Assembly (NCBI GenBank): GCA_024449915.1
Contig: JAMZAV010000800.1
Location: forward strand, 62,001-126,000
Source of the DNA: Sweltsa coloradensis
Taxonomy: Eukaryota; Arthropoda; Insecta; Plecoptera; Chloroperlidae
Reading direction: 5' to 3'
DNA: 64,000 nucleotides
Below the pieces are notes generated by a model. It searched no databases. It was not told the origin of the DNA and saw nothing but the letters and a program-made list of their open reading frames with translations. Each line of letters begins with the position of its first letter. Positions within the stretch are counted from its first letter, which is position 1. A program made the position numbers and the translations under genes. Of this stretch, positions 20,991 through 33,515 are shown in pieces.

Positions 20991-22974
20991 TGTACTTAGC
21001 ACTTACAGTCAGGGCGTCCATGATTAAAGACATGAAATTCTTAATTTGAATCCGGGTAAATAAAAGTGTTTTCAGTTTCACCACATTTTTTTTGGCGATT
21101 TAAAACAAAACAAAAAATGATTTCCCCCATTTCATTGGAATGAATAGTATCCTTTTTAGAGAAGGTTGAAAATACAAATCCGCGAAAACTGCGAAATGTG
21201 TGAAAATTAAGGATTGTCCGGGAAACGTAATATAATAAAAATATTGTAGTATTGCTGTTTTTTTTAGATATACAAAATCTGAAATATGCAAAAAATTCAG
21301 AAAAAAATCTACTTTTAGGAATGCACTTAAAATCAATGTTGAACTTCAATTGAAGCCTTAGTTTAAAATTCGAAATTTGTCACAATTTCAATAAAAATCA
21401 TGCTAAAAAATATTGAAAAATAGTACCTAAATACTCAGAAACGAAATGAGAAAAATGAATTGTTCGCTGAAAATGACCTTATTTAGACCGATTTAATTTG
21501 TGACCGAAAGGGCTTTAAACATTTCCTTTACATTACTTTAACAATTCCTAATAACTAATAGTTAGTCACCAGACGACGGTCACAGCGGCCTATACTCATG
21601 TTTACCTTACAGTTGCTGGCATCCAAACTATTTTTTTTTCTGAAGCCTTAATTCGCGCACATACTAATTAGTTCAAATTTGAAATGAATTACCTTTAAAC
21701 CTTATACCTTTGAAAATGTTGAAAGTTTTGTTTGTAGTTTTTACTTCATCAGGCATACACGTGTTATATTAGTTTTAAAACCACCTTTTTTTTAGTTTCT
21801 ATTTTTATAACATGGTTAAAATTACGAGAATTTAGGACGGGTACGAGAGTACCCAAAAGTGAGAGAGAAGTTCTTCACACAACATATTGTACTAGAAAAA
21901 CACAAAAATGAAATCTTATTCTGCATTTTTTCCTGAACTATTGACATAGCACCAATATAACTATTATGATGTATTAAATGCAAATTATTTGTCATCTATG
22001 AAAAGGTTTTTAAAATGTTTTGAAGACAGTAAAGGAAATAAGGGATTTAAAGAATATACAAAAAACAAAAAGGAATTACCTTAATTGACCACGCCTTAAA
22101 AAATAGACGCGAATCTTCAAAACGAACGGTTTGAGAATGTCACTTGATTTAAATGGAAAAATTTCAATATATCAACATACAGACCTCATTTTCGTGAGAT
22201 TTTATTCTGATGATGGTTTAAGAAATCAAAATACAGTTAAGCGAATCTGCAATAGGCCTCTACATTTTCCTAACAAACTTATGACATACCTTTATTTGTA
22301 CCCATAGCAATTCAACCCCACCACCACCACCACCACCTCCAGACATTCCACTTAGTTTTATCCCCTCCGCATCGTCCAAACGGTTCTAACTTGTTCGGTA
22401 TGTTCTAGAACAAGTATATGGAAAGAGGTGAACTACAACCGAACAGATGTTTTATTACAGATGAACAATCATTTTCAGGTTCAGATAGTTTCAAACACAG
22501 TTCTGGACGAACAAATAAACAAACTTCGAGTCAACTTAAAACTTCACTTCGGAGCTGCTAGCCTCGCACGTCAGACACAGCTCACTGAATCCACTAACGT
22601 AATCATCTGGGAGACAACATCTCAACGGTGTCCTGGATATGATTCAAGGAGTTGTCCACAGGTGCTCGCAAGCTGGGCAAACATTTCTCGTACTGTATCG
22701 TTATGAGATGAACACTAGCCGAGATGACGGCAAGGAGATTTTAAAAATATTTTCTTCGGATTATGATTGAGTGGGTTAATTTTTGGGAATATTACAAATC
22801 TTTCCTTTCAAAACTATAACTAAAATGTGAACTTTTTAAATTAAGTAATTTAAAATAAAATGAAATCAACTGCCATGAAACGACTCATACCCCTTTTCAG
22901 GTGGCTGACTAGGTTATGGTTGTAAGTAGCATATGGTTGAGTAAGAATGTCAAATGGCTAAAACCGGATAAAAC
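20991..22974. other. Unannotated AT-rich stretch
   Basis: A short (CCA)n run lies at 22318-22341. A 92-codon frame at 22428-22706 has fairly ordinary composition but no recognised domain and no start or splice support. Confidence 0.4.
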
Positions 22975-23050
22975 TTTGTCAGGATTGTCGATGTCGGGTT
23001 TCGAACTAGCAACCTCACGAATAAGAGTCTTCTTTCTTAGTTTTATCAAG
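22975..23050 (-). mobile_element. SINE-B-like head, degraded
   Basis: On the minus strand GAGGTTGCTAGTTCGAAACC precedes GACAATCCTGAC, the same junction as in SINE-B. Confidence 0.45.
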
Positions 23051-23277
23051 ACATGTTATTTTATTCATGTATTGCAGTGTTGATATGTTCAGTCTTTTAT
23101 ATGCCCCACTCCCCCGCTTTTTCAGAAGGTAAAAACTAAAAAAACAAAAAAACAGAGTATATAATATTTTTAATTGCGATTTTCGATTAGTACAGTGCTA
23201 TAATATTCATGTTTTTCAAAAGTTTAGATTTTTAACCACTTTAAGGATAGACTCAATCCATATTTTCTACTTAGGGA

Positions 23278-23824
23278 CAGTGGCGTAGGAACTATTTTTT
23301 TAGTGGGGGGCCACACTAAAGTTGACTACGAGGTTGGGTGGGTAAACCGGGGTCTGGGGCAAAGCCCCAGCCGCCGGAGGCTTTTTTGCCGTAGGCGTTT
23401 TTTTTTAAAATGAGCCCTTGATAGGTGGCCTGAAACACGTTTTACGGCGAATTTTGATTATGAATAAGGGTTACATTTTGAAGCTAATATTGCATTGAAG
23501 ATTGATTACCTGACTGAAATCGGTGGACAGTCTGCTTGGGAGTGAAAGCAATGCACACAAAATATAATGAATATTAGTCTAAAATCAGATGTCTAAAGTC
23601 TAGTCTCGCAAATCACGTCTCTTACTGAATATTTCAAAAAAATGTTAACAAAAACCTTCCTTTTTGTTTGCAAGCCCAACTGTGGTAAAAATCCTAAAAA
23701 TCACCCAACAAGCTATAAGTTAGCAAAATGACACCGATACCTGGCTTGACCCCCCCACTAGGGGGTTAAGCCAACAAGTGGGGGGGGGGGAGTTTTCCCC
23801 CATCCCCCCGTTCCTTCGCACCTG
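23278..23824. mobile_element. Non-autonomous hAT-like element, 547 bp
   Basis: The ends CAGTGGCGTAGGAAC and GTTCCTTCGCACCTG match at 12 of 15 positions when inverted. The flanks CTTAGGGA and CATAGGGG agree at 6 of 8, consistent with an aged 8-bp duplication. G-rich and C-rich subterminal zones are present. No transposase frame is present. Confidence 0.65.
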
Positions 23825-24504
23825 CATAGGGGTACTGTGTAGTGTTCTTAACTTAGGTTGTAGTCATAGATCCTGTCGCTGATGGTGCAGTTTTAAAAGT
23901 TCTCAGCATCCCCGTAAAAAGGTCAGACACAGCGCCACTGATCACGTAAAGGAAACAGTATACAGGTCACGAAATAAATTCCACTACGAACTTAATAATG
24001 AGCTCAGAATTACTTTCACTTTCACTGCTAAGTCCCGATACATTTCTTGATAAGAAAGTTTTAATCTTATCCGCATGGGATGGAAATCTGAATTCAATGG
24101 ATTAAAACTTTGTCTTTGGTGCTGTCTATACGACTTGTTTTTTAAGAACCTTGTGTGTGCTTCGTTACTTAAGTTTCTATTCGCCCTTAATGGAAAATGA
24201 GCCCTGATTTAGAGATATATGATTACGTCCTTTCAAAACCTGACGATTTTGAATTCCACCTTCTCCCCATCACTCGTGGTTTTCAGGTTTTCAATAAATT
24301 ATCTTTATCGGTTTTTCTGCTTCCTTTTGAAACACTTTTATAGATCGTTGGAAGTTGAGGTATACATTTATTACTACCTTCGCGCAAAGGTGTCTTCTAA
24401 GGTGTGGGCTTGATTCATTATATAACAACTTTTATAGAATATACTACTAATCATGTGGCTGAATGGGACTAAGTGTACTGATTAATGGTTCACAGAACAT
24501 AATG
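23825..24504. other. Unannotated stretch
   Basis: No gene or repeat was supported. Confidence 0.35.
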
Positions 24505-25330
24505 TACAAAGTAGCTATGCGGGTAGAGGTTTCGACAGTCGAGTCGGGTTCAATTGCTTCGGGTTTCGGGTCTGATAATGAATTTTATTTGCGAAGAATC
24601 TCCCATTATGTTTTTCCCCAATTCATTTTCTTTTACTGTCTGTATTTTTATATTGAATGGCATTTTGTATACATGCTATAAATAAAAATTGTCTGGACCG
24701 CACCTCCACCAATAGAGAATGTAAATCCTGGACCGCACCTCCACCAATAGAGAATGTAAATCCTGGACCGCACCTCCACCAATAGAGAATGTAAATCCTG
24801 GACCGGCACCTCCACCATCCCCGAAAAAAACTATTTGTTGTGCGAAAATCAGGTACCTTCTTTGGCTATAGGATCAACTCTCAAAAACTCAACCCGACCC
24901 GAAATTTCGGCTACTCTCACATCAGTAGTAAAACGTTAATGGTAATAATTTGTAGGACTATACACTACCCTACTCAAAAAAATTAAAAACCTGGTTACAA
25001 TAATTCAATGAAGAATAAGCCATCTTCATTCCTCCATTTTGTATACAAGCTTTCAATTAAAAATTGTCTGGACCGGCACCTCCACCAATAAAGAATGTAA
25101 ATCCCGGACCGGCACCTACACCATCCCCTTAAAAATATTGTATGTTGTATGAAAATTGGGTTCCATTTTTGACTATAGGATCGGCTCCCAAATACTCAAC
25201 CTAACCCGAAATTTTGGGTATCCGCACTTCAGTAGTAAAAAGTGAATGGTAATAATTTGTAGAACTAAACACTACCCTACTGAAAATAATTTTTAACCTG
25301 GTTACAATAATTCAAGCCATTTTCATTCAG
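24505..25330. repeat. Tandem segmental duplication, about 370 bp x 2
   Basis: Units at about 24670-25035 and 25040-25330 share TTTGTATACA(T/A)GC, the GGACCG(G)CACCTCCACC block, AGTAGTAAAA and CCTGGTTACAATAATTCAA in order. A third, more diverged relative is at 25937-26275. The right-hand unit has fewer word copies. Confidence 0.7.
24694..24821 (-). repeat. 35-bp tandem array carrying the 16-base word
   Basis: Units start with TGGACCG at 24694, 24729, 24764 and 24799, an exact period of 35. Each holds a reverse copy of the word; the first three lack one G and the last is closer to the consensus. The spacer is AATAGAGAATGTAAATCC. Confidence 0.9.
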
Positions 25331-25936
25331 CCCCATTTTCATGAATCCTTCAGACGCGGCGCGCATCATGAGGTATAAGTTCTTGGTTCAACAAGATATA
25401 GGATGAACATTAAAAGCCGCTCGAACAGCTAAACATTTCGTCGCCCTCAATCTCGTGACAAAAGCGCGCGTGTATAGAGGGCGTGTGAACTCCGCACACT
25501 GCAGCTGCTCAACACCATAGAATATAATATAGTAAGGGTCCGAAATATAACGAGCATAGATGGATATGAAACCCGATACCTTAAGGGTCACGTCTAGCGC
25601 GTGTAAAAACATTCGTTTCTCCCCTTTTCCAATATTCCAGTCACAATTTCAGTGTTAATGAGTTTTAAATGGAATTTTCCAATTAACTCCATAGTATCAC
25701 ATGCCTAAAGAGCGATTGGGTGTCAGTTAACGTATAGAAGATACCTATATCCTAATTCCTGTAGCCGCGAAAGAACGAGTTATGCATAAATATAAGCGTT
25801 ATTTCCAATAACGTAGATACTAATTAGCACTTTTTCAAAAGGGGATCAATTATAAAAAATGTTAAGAGTTCGATGTTTTTGAAGTTTTGGCGGAGGCCAA
25901 AAATAAAAATCGATCTAACATAGTTCAATATTAATT

Positions 25937-26275
25937 AGAGCTGTGCGGGTATAGAGGTTTTGACAGTCGGATCGAGTCGGTCTGGGAAGGTAAAAGACGA
26001 CCGTTATAATATACTGCATGAAAAATGGATAATGAATTGTACTCGTAAAGAATCTTAGATTATAATTTTCTCCCCATTCATTTTATATTGTCTGAGTTTT
26101 CATTAAACGGTATTTTGTACGTCGGCTATTTAATACAACATGTTTTGACCGGCACTCCACCAATAAAGTATGTAAATCCTGGACCGGCACCTCCACCATT
26201 TCCAAAAAAAAAATCGTTATACAAAAATCTAGTACCTGTGTCTCATTGACACGAAATTTTGGGTACCCGCCCACT
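25937..26275. repeat. Third copy of the 24.5-kb repeat
   Basis: It shares GTGCGGGTATAGAGGTTTTG, TCCCCATTCATTTT and the GACCGGCA(C)CTCCACC array (two words, at about 26147 and 26182) with 24505-24880. It is diverged and lacks the long array. Confidence 0.6.
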
Positions 26276-27190
26276 AATATTATTTATCATTAATATTTTT
26301 TTTTTTGGAAAAGAGTCAAGGAATAAGAACCCTTCGTTAGTATCTATTTGATAACCAAATAATGTTCGAACAAATTAGTCTCAAGGTGGTAGATGAAAAT
26401 TAATAAGTAGTCGCAAAAAAACTTTTGAAATTATCTAACCCATCAGAAGCTGCAAAGTATTGATTGCTAAGTGGATAAGGGTTGATCTGAACCTCATCCC
26501 ACGTGGCTCTGAGTGACGTAGCTGTGTCTAATGAGGGTGAAACAACCAGGAAAACTCAAAGAACAAGGAGGAAACTTTGCTAATGTTCATCTTGCCAACA
26601 TGCTGAGCACATGGATGGGGTATTATGTGCTTTCACTTTAGGTTTCATAATGGCGGTGATTAGAGTAGACTGGTGGGCTCGTTTACTGTGAAGAGTTTAA
26701 CGTTTCATGTTGACCTACACAGTGATGTATCGCCAGGGCAGAGACGACCGTATAATAGAAGATAAATCTAAACTTGTTTACTTGTTCGCTGACTTGAACG
26801 AGAAAAAATGTAGCATATACCAAAGAAAGAAATTCAACAATGGATAGAAAAATGTGTAATAAGTAACAAAATTAAACAATATTGGAAAGAGAAACATGGA
26901 AAGTAATTTATATTCTATGAAAGAGATTGAGGGGAGTGTCGGATCGGGACTGTGATTGTTCTCACATTTATTATAGTTTGCACATAGTACTCAAGAGGGC
27001 ATTTAATTGGATACTGGACTTTACTTTTTTAAATAAACTTTAAGTGCAAAGTGATTTCAGAATAATACAAATTAAATTAAATTTTAATTTTGTATTTTAC
27101 CATACTAACTCTGAAACATGCAAAATGTTAAATGATTTCGATAGTATTAAAAGCAGTGAATTGACTATAGAGGAATGCACTGAATAGAAT
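26276..27190. other. Unannotated stretch
   Basis: 26470-26760 is slightly GC-enriched but has no recognisable exon. Confidence 0.35.
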
Positions 27191-27400
27191 ACTGACGGTG
27201 TTGGCTCAAACGTTAAGCGCGTGACTCTAATTCGGGAGGTCCCACGTTCGAATCCCGTCGAGACCGGCATTGCTGATATAAGGTTTATTCCGAGGTTTAC
27301 CTCAGTCGTTATAGGAAGCCCATATACCTTGTCCTGCAGCCATAAATCATTACATCTTAATACAGCTTGGCATACTTGATAATGAAGGACGTCTTTACGC
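27191..27400 (+). mobile_element. SINE-B copy
   Basis: A tRNA-like head (TGTTGGCTCAAACGTTAAGC, then GTTCGAATCCCGTCGAGACC) is followed by the SINE-B body with a CCTCAGTCGTTA block. The 3' part is diverged. Confidence 0.7.
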
Positions 27401-27654
27401 CCCTATCATTTCAGATCTTCATATTTATATCATATCAACCATAAAATGCGAAGTTTTTTTGGGTGTTTTGCCTATTTTGACAGATTTTAAATCGAAGAAA
27501 ATATTTTTTTCTTTTTTTCTTATCTATAATCAATGCCTCAATAGATGCCTCCGTAATTAATTCTACACAATTAAATAAAATCAGAAATAGATGGCAGATG
27601 GATGAGAAATTTGAAAGCGCGTAAAATGAGCAAACAGCACTTGGAGCATAAGCA

Positions 27655-27815
27655 TAAATGCATAAGGGTGGTTCAAAAGGAATACCGCCTTTTTATTCTT
27701 CTCAACAACTTTATAGAACGTTGGAAAACTTTCAGTCAGGATTGCCGGTGGCTGGTATCGATCCGAGACCTCTGGAATCGGATCTTGTACGTTATACGCT
27801 TGAGTTTCATCTGTC
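27655..27815 (-). mobile_element. Degraded SINE-B-like element
   Basis: On the minus strand GGATCGATACC is followed by CCACCGGCAATCCTGACTGA, the SINE-B head-body junction. The two frames of 73 and 117 codons crossing it are not genes. Confidence 0.5.
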
Positions 27816-28491
27816 TGTTCTAAATGTAATATTCCGCATGGGGCTGGTTAAGTTATTCGGTGCTGTAGATTCGGGGCCCGAATCTTGTCATCAACAATTA
27901 GGCTCGTATTCAACATCCCTCCCCCCCCCCCCATCTCTCGCACGTGGGCGCACGTGGTTTACATCCCTTTGTTTTGCGCGTGATCTCGCCTATTCAAGAA
28001 ACAAGAAATGAGAGCCTCTTTAAGATGATGAGCAGGTTTGAAGTCGTCTATCTTATCTTCTTCCGATAAATATAATGTGTAATATAATATGTAAATAAAT
28101 AAGATTAAATTGTAGATACACACAAAAAAAAAACACGAATTGCATTCCATAAACAAACTGAAAATTACTTTTTTGACTGAGTGGGAGATTCTTAATACAA
28201 ATTTATTTTATTTATGTATTTTCTTCTATCTTTCTGTGAATTATTGTTGATGTGAACCACTCTACATATTATACATTCAATAGTAAACATTATAAACCCA
28301 TGCCGAATAAATGAAATTGAGGCAAAAGACACTTCGATAGTTCTGTCGTACATTTTCACCTGCACTAAAAATAAAATTATAGAGGGTGCAATTTATCGTG
28401 GAATGTCAATTTAAGATAGACTTAAAAAATCAGGTCAGTAAACTAAATCCGAGGTTAATAGTATGAGCCATTAATTTTTTTAAAGCGATTT

Positions 28492-28862
28492 GGTTAAAGA
28501 CTACCACCAATTTTAAAACCATGCGAAATTACAGTTTTTCCTTGATATCTCAAGAACGGTGCAACATATATCTATAAACTGATTGTAGACTGCTATGTGG
28601 TTTTGTTAGGACAATGTTATGCAAGAAAAAGTATTCAAATATAATAATCGGTGAGGTTTGTATTTCAAATATATATTTAATTAATTAAATATCGAATAAA
28701 AACTTAATAACCATAACATTTAAATATTTTTTCCGGCAATTTAGTCCTTACAAAACCACATAGCTGCCCGAAAACAGTTTTGCAATATTTTGCAGCGTTC
28801 TCGAGATATCACTAAAAAAACGTAATTTCGCGTGGTTTTAATATTGGAGGTAGTCTTTACCC
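28492..28862. mobile_element. MITE-like element with terminal inverted repeats of about 120 bp
   Basis: The outer ends are GGTTAAAGACTACC and GGTAGTCTTTACCC. The arms 28492-28612 and 28744-28862 are imperfect reverse complements that include CTATGTGGTTTTG. The central 130 bases are very AT-rich. There is no coding frame and no unambiguous target duplication. Confidence 0.75.
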
Positions 28863-30465
28863 TTAACTGATTAAGTAGTCAACATTCATGTCATCAAACA
28901 ACCATTTATATCTGGAGTGAGGCAGGTACGTCCATCAGATAGCAGCTGCAGTCCCGAAAAACAAGTCACAAACTCTGCATAATAACGAAAGTAAAACACG
29001 ATTTGGAATGCGTGCGAACAGACAACTTACTGAAAATATTATGTATTGGCGGTTTCGATCGTCATCAAAATTTGCGAATAGAAAATTATAAAATAAGTTT
29101 TTAAAATTCTACCCATAAGGACAATTACATGGCCATCTCAGCTGTCTCTCAAACCTTTCCATTCTCAGAACGTCTAAAAAAATCTTGGCTCGGCGTTGCT
29201 TACTTCGGTGTTTTTTCATACGAACCTGATAAGCTATCAGTCATAATATAGCAACAGTTGCATAAATGAACAGACTTGAAAGTGTTATATATTTTGTAAG
29301 TATTGTTCTATAAAAATGTTGAATTTAGCATGTAAAAAATAATGTAAGAAATTCCTATATGAGTATCTGAAAATCCGTCAGTGAGTTTGGCGATTTGAAT
29401 AGAATATAAGGAGTGACTGGCGTAACTGAAGCCAATACCGGAAATTGTTAGGAACCATCAAAACCGAAAATTAAATTATAAGACAACTTGACAGTCGGAA
29501 ACTTTTCCTAGAATTAATTGAATGAAGAGTTCGTGGTTCAAATTATTTATACGTTGGGCATATTGTTTACTCATCCCTTCTCATACAGGCTAAGGTATAG
29601 GGGAAGAGGGAAGCAAAGGGGTCGCTTAAGCTTGTTGACAGTTGACATATTGTTTACGTTGGTACGCAGTTGATTAAAATACGATTTATATCAACCACAG
29701 CAAAAAAGTTGCTGATTGTACTCCCACTCAACCATGTAATTGACATCATTTCAATCGCTTACAAAAATATTACTGTTAAAACTTGCGTTGGTAATTTTCT
29801 TGAAGAGTAATTACTTGATTAATTAGTCGAGTAATTCAAGATTGACGGATAAAAGCTGAGGTAATGAGAAACACTGCCAAACGACGCTGTTTCGTCCTCG
29901 TCTCTCTAAACTAGGGTTCAATAAAACTCATCTGGTTCCCAGCCAAGCGCAACTCACACTAATTACAAAATTAATGGAAATAATAAAACTTGAAAAGTTT
30001 TCATCGCGCTTTGAATTTTCCTAGCGACAAAATAGGTAATTACTGGAGATTACGAAGCTTGACAAGTTTACAAGACGGTTTCTTGTGACAACTTTTTTCT
30101 AAAATGGGTATATTCACCAGCTCAATTAAAAATATATTTTTCATTCAAGGAAACAAGTTTTGAATTCAAAGAGTAAAAAAAATGAAATGGATTCACCATG
30201 CACCAAATGTATGCGTGATATAATAATGTCAAACTCGGCCATTTTTAAGGTCGGTCCCATAGACGTCTTCCATAAGAAATAACATAACGACGATCTTTAG
30301 CGCTTATTTTGTCGACGTTCACTTCACCCGGAGGGTACATAACGATTTTTGCTTTGGTGACTCTAAGGGTCAGAGGGGTGGGGTCAGCTTTAACCAAACT
30401 CTATGCGTCTCTTTCTCGATTTCATTAATTTGGAAGTCTAATCAAATGAAATGTAATCGAATTTT
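28863..30465. other. Unannotated AT-rich stretch
   Basis: No gene, RNA or repeat could be supported. Confidence 0.4.
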
Positions 30466-30590
30466 TCAAAAATTAATCCAGAAATTACAAAATCCAATTC
30501 AGCCGGGTATCGAACCCCTCCATGACCCAACAAGCAATCTTCGGGTTCGATTCCCAGCTGAGATCGATAATCTACATTTCTGGATTGATT
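30466..30590. repeat. Inverted pair of tRNA-like B-box segments
   Basis: A minus-strand GGGGTTCGATACCCGGCTG and a plus-strand CGGGTTCGATTCCCAGCTG lie about 20 bases apart. They are followed outward by matching ATTTCTGGATTRATT sequences. It looks like a SINE head folded back on itself. Confidence 0.55.
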
Positions 30591-30716
30591 ACCATAGACA
30601 CGTTTCATAGAAAACAAATGAATACTCAACACTTACAGTACACGAACAACGAGATTTGAACGCAGGAACAAAACTTAACTATAGTTTATGTTTGTAACTT
30701 CTTTAACTATCTATTG

Positions 30717-30780
30717 ATTAAGTAGTTTCGCTCCTTATTTCGGACACACCCGTACCAGTGCTCGTTGTTTTCTCACAAAA
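30717..30780 (+). repeat. Family F right-end sequence
   Basis: TTAAGTAGTTTCGCTCC and the following CACCCGTACCAGTGCTCGTT match the right end and flank of the family F element at 62122-62548. No left end was found. Confidence 0.45.
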
Positions 30781-30803
30781 CTTAAGATTTGACATAATTA
30801 TAA

Positions 30804-31195
30804 GCCAGCGGTTTAGCCGCGGTCGCTTAGCCGGTTTCCACTCGAACACCGAAGTTAAGAAACCTCGGGCGTGGTCAGGGGGAGAGTGGGAGAACGCTCT
30901 GCCCTGAAACACACGTATACCGCTGGCTAGAGCAGATGGAGGGTTCGAGAGCTATAGTGTAACGGCTTCGTTCTCCTTGACGTCTGCTCGGCAGTCCGGG
31001 TTAGTGGAGGAACCTATCATATGACTGTCAAGGTTTCGGATGGGACGTTAAGCCGTTGGTCCCCTTGGTACGTTTCGAAAGGAGTAGGCTACGTGCCGGT
31101 ACCGGGTTTCCCCTCCTCCCTTCCATTCATCCTTCATCCTCATCTATCACCACTCATCGTGTCAAATAGCCTTAGTGCGTTAATATGAGACACTA
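30804..31195 (+). mobile_element. 5S rRNA-derived SINE (SINE3-like)
   Basis: The first 123 bases (30804-30926) resemble 5S rRNA. The ends GCCAGCGGT and ACCGCTGGC pair over 9 bases like 5S helix I. The internal CACCGAAGTTAAG and CTCGGGCGTGGT match the conserved 5S box A / loop region. The length is close to the usual 120. A body follows (GGATGGGACGTTAAGCC, GTACCGGGTTTCCCC) and then a tail shared with 5538-5590 and 52865-52920. Because it has a body and a dispersed tail, it is a SINE and not a 5S gene. Its internal promoter would be of 5S type for RNA polymerase III. Confidence 0.7.
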
Positions 31196-32359
31196 ATCAC
31201 ACTATAATCCAACTTATGCGACTGTCTTTGAGGTATTTTCCTCTCGATCTCCTACAAACAGGCCAATCCCCTGCATATTATAGTGAAAATGTCAAAGTTA
31301 ACGTTCTTTGAAGTAGGAATGTTATCGGACACAAGGAAAAAGGAATGGTTCTCTTTCCGTTTAAACTTTCTTGTTTCATACACCCAATCCCAGTGATTTA
31401 ACTTGACCTTGTTTTTTGGGGAGGCGAAAACTTTTGTAACCTCAAAGTATCAAATGGTCAAGACGACTAGTGAAGGGTTATATGTGTCATCCAAAAATTT
31501 CCTGGATAAAGTACCGGATTGTATACAATGGGAAATCTAAGGGGAGGCCCCCCCCCCAGCCAATGCGGATCCGAGGCTCACAGCCTTGGAAATTGTTTCA
31601 ATTCTTAGAGTGTGGAGTATTTTTACGATTTTTTTTTGTTGACAAACCCTTTTCGAAGATGTATGAAAAAATTGCAAAACCAAGAAAAATATATCAATAT
31701 CTATATAATATCTCAATTAATACCTCATATCAAATAAAAATTGTGTCCCCCTTTGCCACAATCTGATCAAATTTGGAAGGCGGTCGCCCCACCTCCCTCC
31801 CCCCACCACGTAGTTACATCACTTCTCAATCCGATACAATCTGCTAGATTACCTTTCGTATAATTCCACTCGCGAAGGAAAGGGACTCGAGCCGATGGCG
31901 TCGTCAACCTAGCATCAGTTTGAATGAGATTCAGGTTCGAATGAGGTGAAATGAGGGTGAATGATGTCAGTGCTGTAGCCAATCTCGTCGCATTAAAAGT
32001 CGAAAAAATGAAAAAGACAACATGAAAATACGCCAGCTCGCAGAATAAACACAACTGTTTCATCTTTCACTCGGAATGGGGATCTGAAGAGCTTATTTAT
32101 GGTTTGAAATAGCTGAAATGAAATATAATACAAATACCTTCAGATATACCAACCCCACAAAGACCACGGACGGGCGTCACAATAGCCCTGGCCAATACGG
32201 ACGAGTCCAACTCAACTTAAAAGCAGCGTATTCTCGTTTACCACGCGTTATCGACAGAGATGAGTGGCAGTGCGGGGTAGCGAGGTCATATTAATTCCAC
32301 GGCCGTAAGCTGAAACCTTACCGGCAAAAACGGTGCAAACTATGTTATCTTTTTAAAAT
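31196..32359. other. Unannotated stretch
   Basis: A C run lies near 31549-31558. The overlapping frames of 98 codons have no recognised family. Confidence 0.35.
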
Positions 32360-32365
32360 TATATT

Positions 32366-32614
32366 TTGCATTCACCATTAGGCCCTAACCAGGAAAGATG
32401 TTGGGAAGAAAGAAAAATATGGCAAAAACCGGTGGAGGTCCCCGAGGAAGAAGAAAGTGAAGAGGAGGTGGAGAAGATGATGCAGAGGAAGAAAAGACTA
32501 TGTGGGGGAAGCGTCTGGCATGGCTTCGATAACCCCGGGGAGCCAAGAATGTGGTGGGACCCTCCCACCCCCTACCCGTCTTCAAAGTTGGAAATAGGGT
32601 TTGATATTGATTGA
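32366..32614 (+). other. Possible degraded coding remnant
   Basis: An 82-codon frame has a glutamate-rich middle and an end rich in tryptophan, proline and glycine (GEPRMWWDPPTPYP), unlike the AT-driven noise frames around it. No family was recognised and there is no promoter or clear splice site. It could be an exon or a transposon remnant. Confidence 0.2.
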
Positions 32615-32982
32615 TTTTACATTCATTTTTCATATTAACATATTAAGCATGTCATTATTACAACAAAGAAAATATATGAATGCAAGAGCAACAAAAAGAG
32701 CATCTGCTCCGTAGTACTTTTATACCTGTTATCCTTGTTACACAATATTCCAACATTAAAACGACATTGTTTCATGATAAAAATACATATCAAATAAACA
32801 TAACCCAATATTAAATTTCGATTTCAGGGTTAAGTGCTGGCACTAAACAATGCATTGTCATTCCAAGTGAAAGTTTTATGATAGGTATCTTTAGATATCA
32901 AATCACACATATGCAACCAAATCTTAACGTATTTTCGGAATCCTTGCGCGTTGCCGAAATTGAATTAAAATGACGTACAGAG

Positions 32983-32998
32983 ACCCGGCACCTCCACC
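32983..32998 (-). repeat. Exact copy of the 16-base word
   Basis: A reverse-orientation exact copy with no recognised element around it. Confidence 0.8.
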
Positions 32999-33270
32999 AA
33001 AACCTCCTGTTCTACTCTCGTCTTATCTTTGCCATACCGGTATCATACTTGTGTCATTCCGTCAATAATGCTACTCGGACACTGGACATTCATGAATATT
33101 TCCCTCTGAATTTCATTTCATTCCTTGTGGTAGGAGTGTAAAATAATGGCGTAATAAATATATATAAAAATGGCATATTTTTCATATTGTATTATGGAAT
33201 TACAAGCAGTCTGATAACAGTGTATTCATTTTCTAGTGCGTTGCGTCTCAACAATACTAAGAAATAAATA

Positions 33271-33515
33271 TTTAATACCCTGATGAGATGTTGTAGGCTT
33301 TCACGACCCGTAGATGTCTTCTTTATGATCCCTGGGCTGTTTCGTCGTGTCGATGATGAGGCACTGCTCGACGTTTCGCCACCCATGTTGGTGGCTTCTT
33401 CTTGAACCCAACTTCTTGAAGAAAACACCAACATGGGTGGCGAAACGTCGAGCAGTGCATCATCATCGACACGACGAAACAGCCCAGGGATCATAAAGAA
33501 GAAATTTAATACCCT
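33271..33515. mobile_element. Penelope-like fragment in inverted arrangement, with target duplication
   Basis: An insert at 33282-33504 is flanked by the 11-base direct repeat TTTAATACCCT (33271-33281 and 33505-33515). Inside, two copies of one sequence are head to head: arms at about 33317-33397 and 33421-33502, with GGTGGCGAAACGTCGAGCAG in each. The left arm extends further (CGGGTCGTGAAAGCCTACAA on the minus strand). Partial inverted terminal copies with variable target duplications are typical of Penelope-like retroelements. No reverse transcriptase remains. Confidence 0.6.

Noticed and set aside
24694..24821. CRISPR-like array
   Set aside because: The spacers are identical as well as the repeats, the period is exactly 35, and the sequence is eukaryotic. 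It is a simple tandem array.
30804..30926. Functional 5S rRNA gene
   Set aside because: Several mismatches in the most conserved part (AAGTTAAGAAAC for AAGTTAAGCAAC) and an attached SINE body and dispersed tail.
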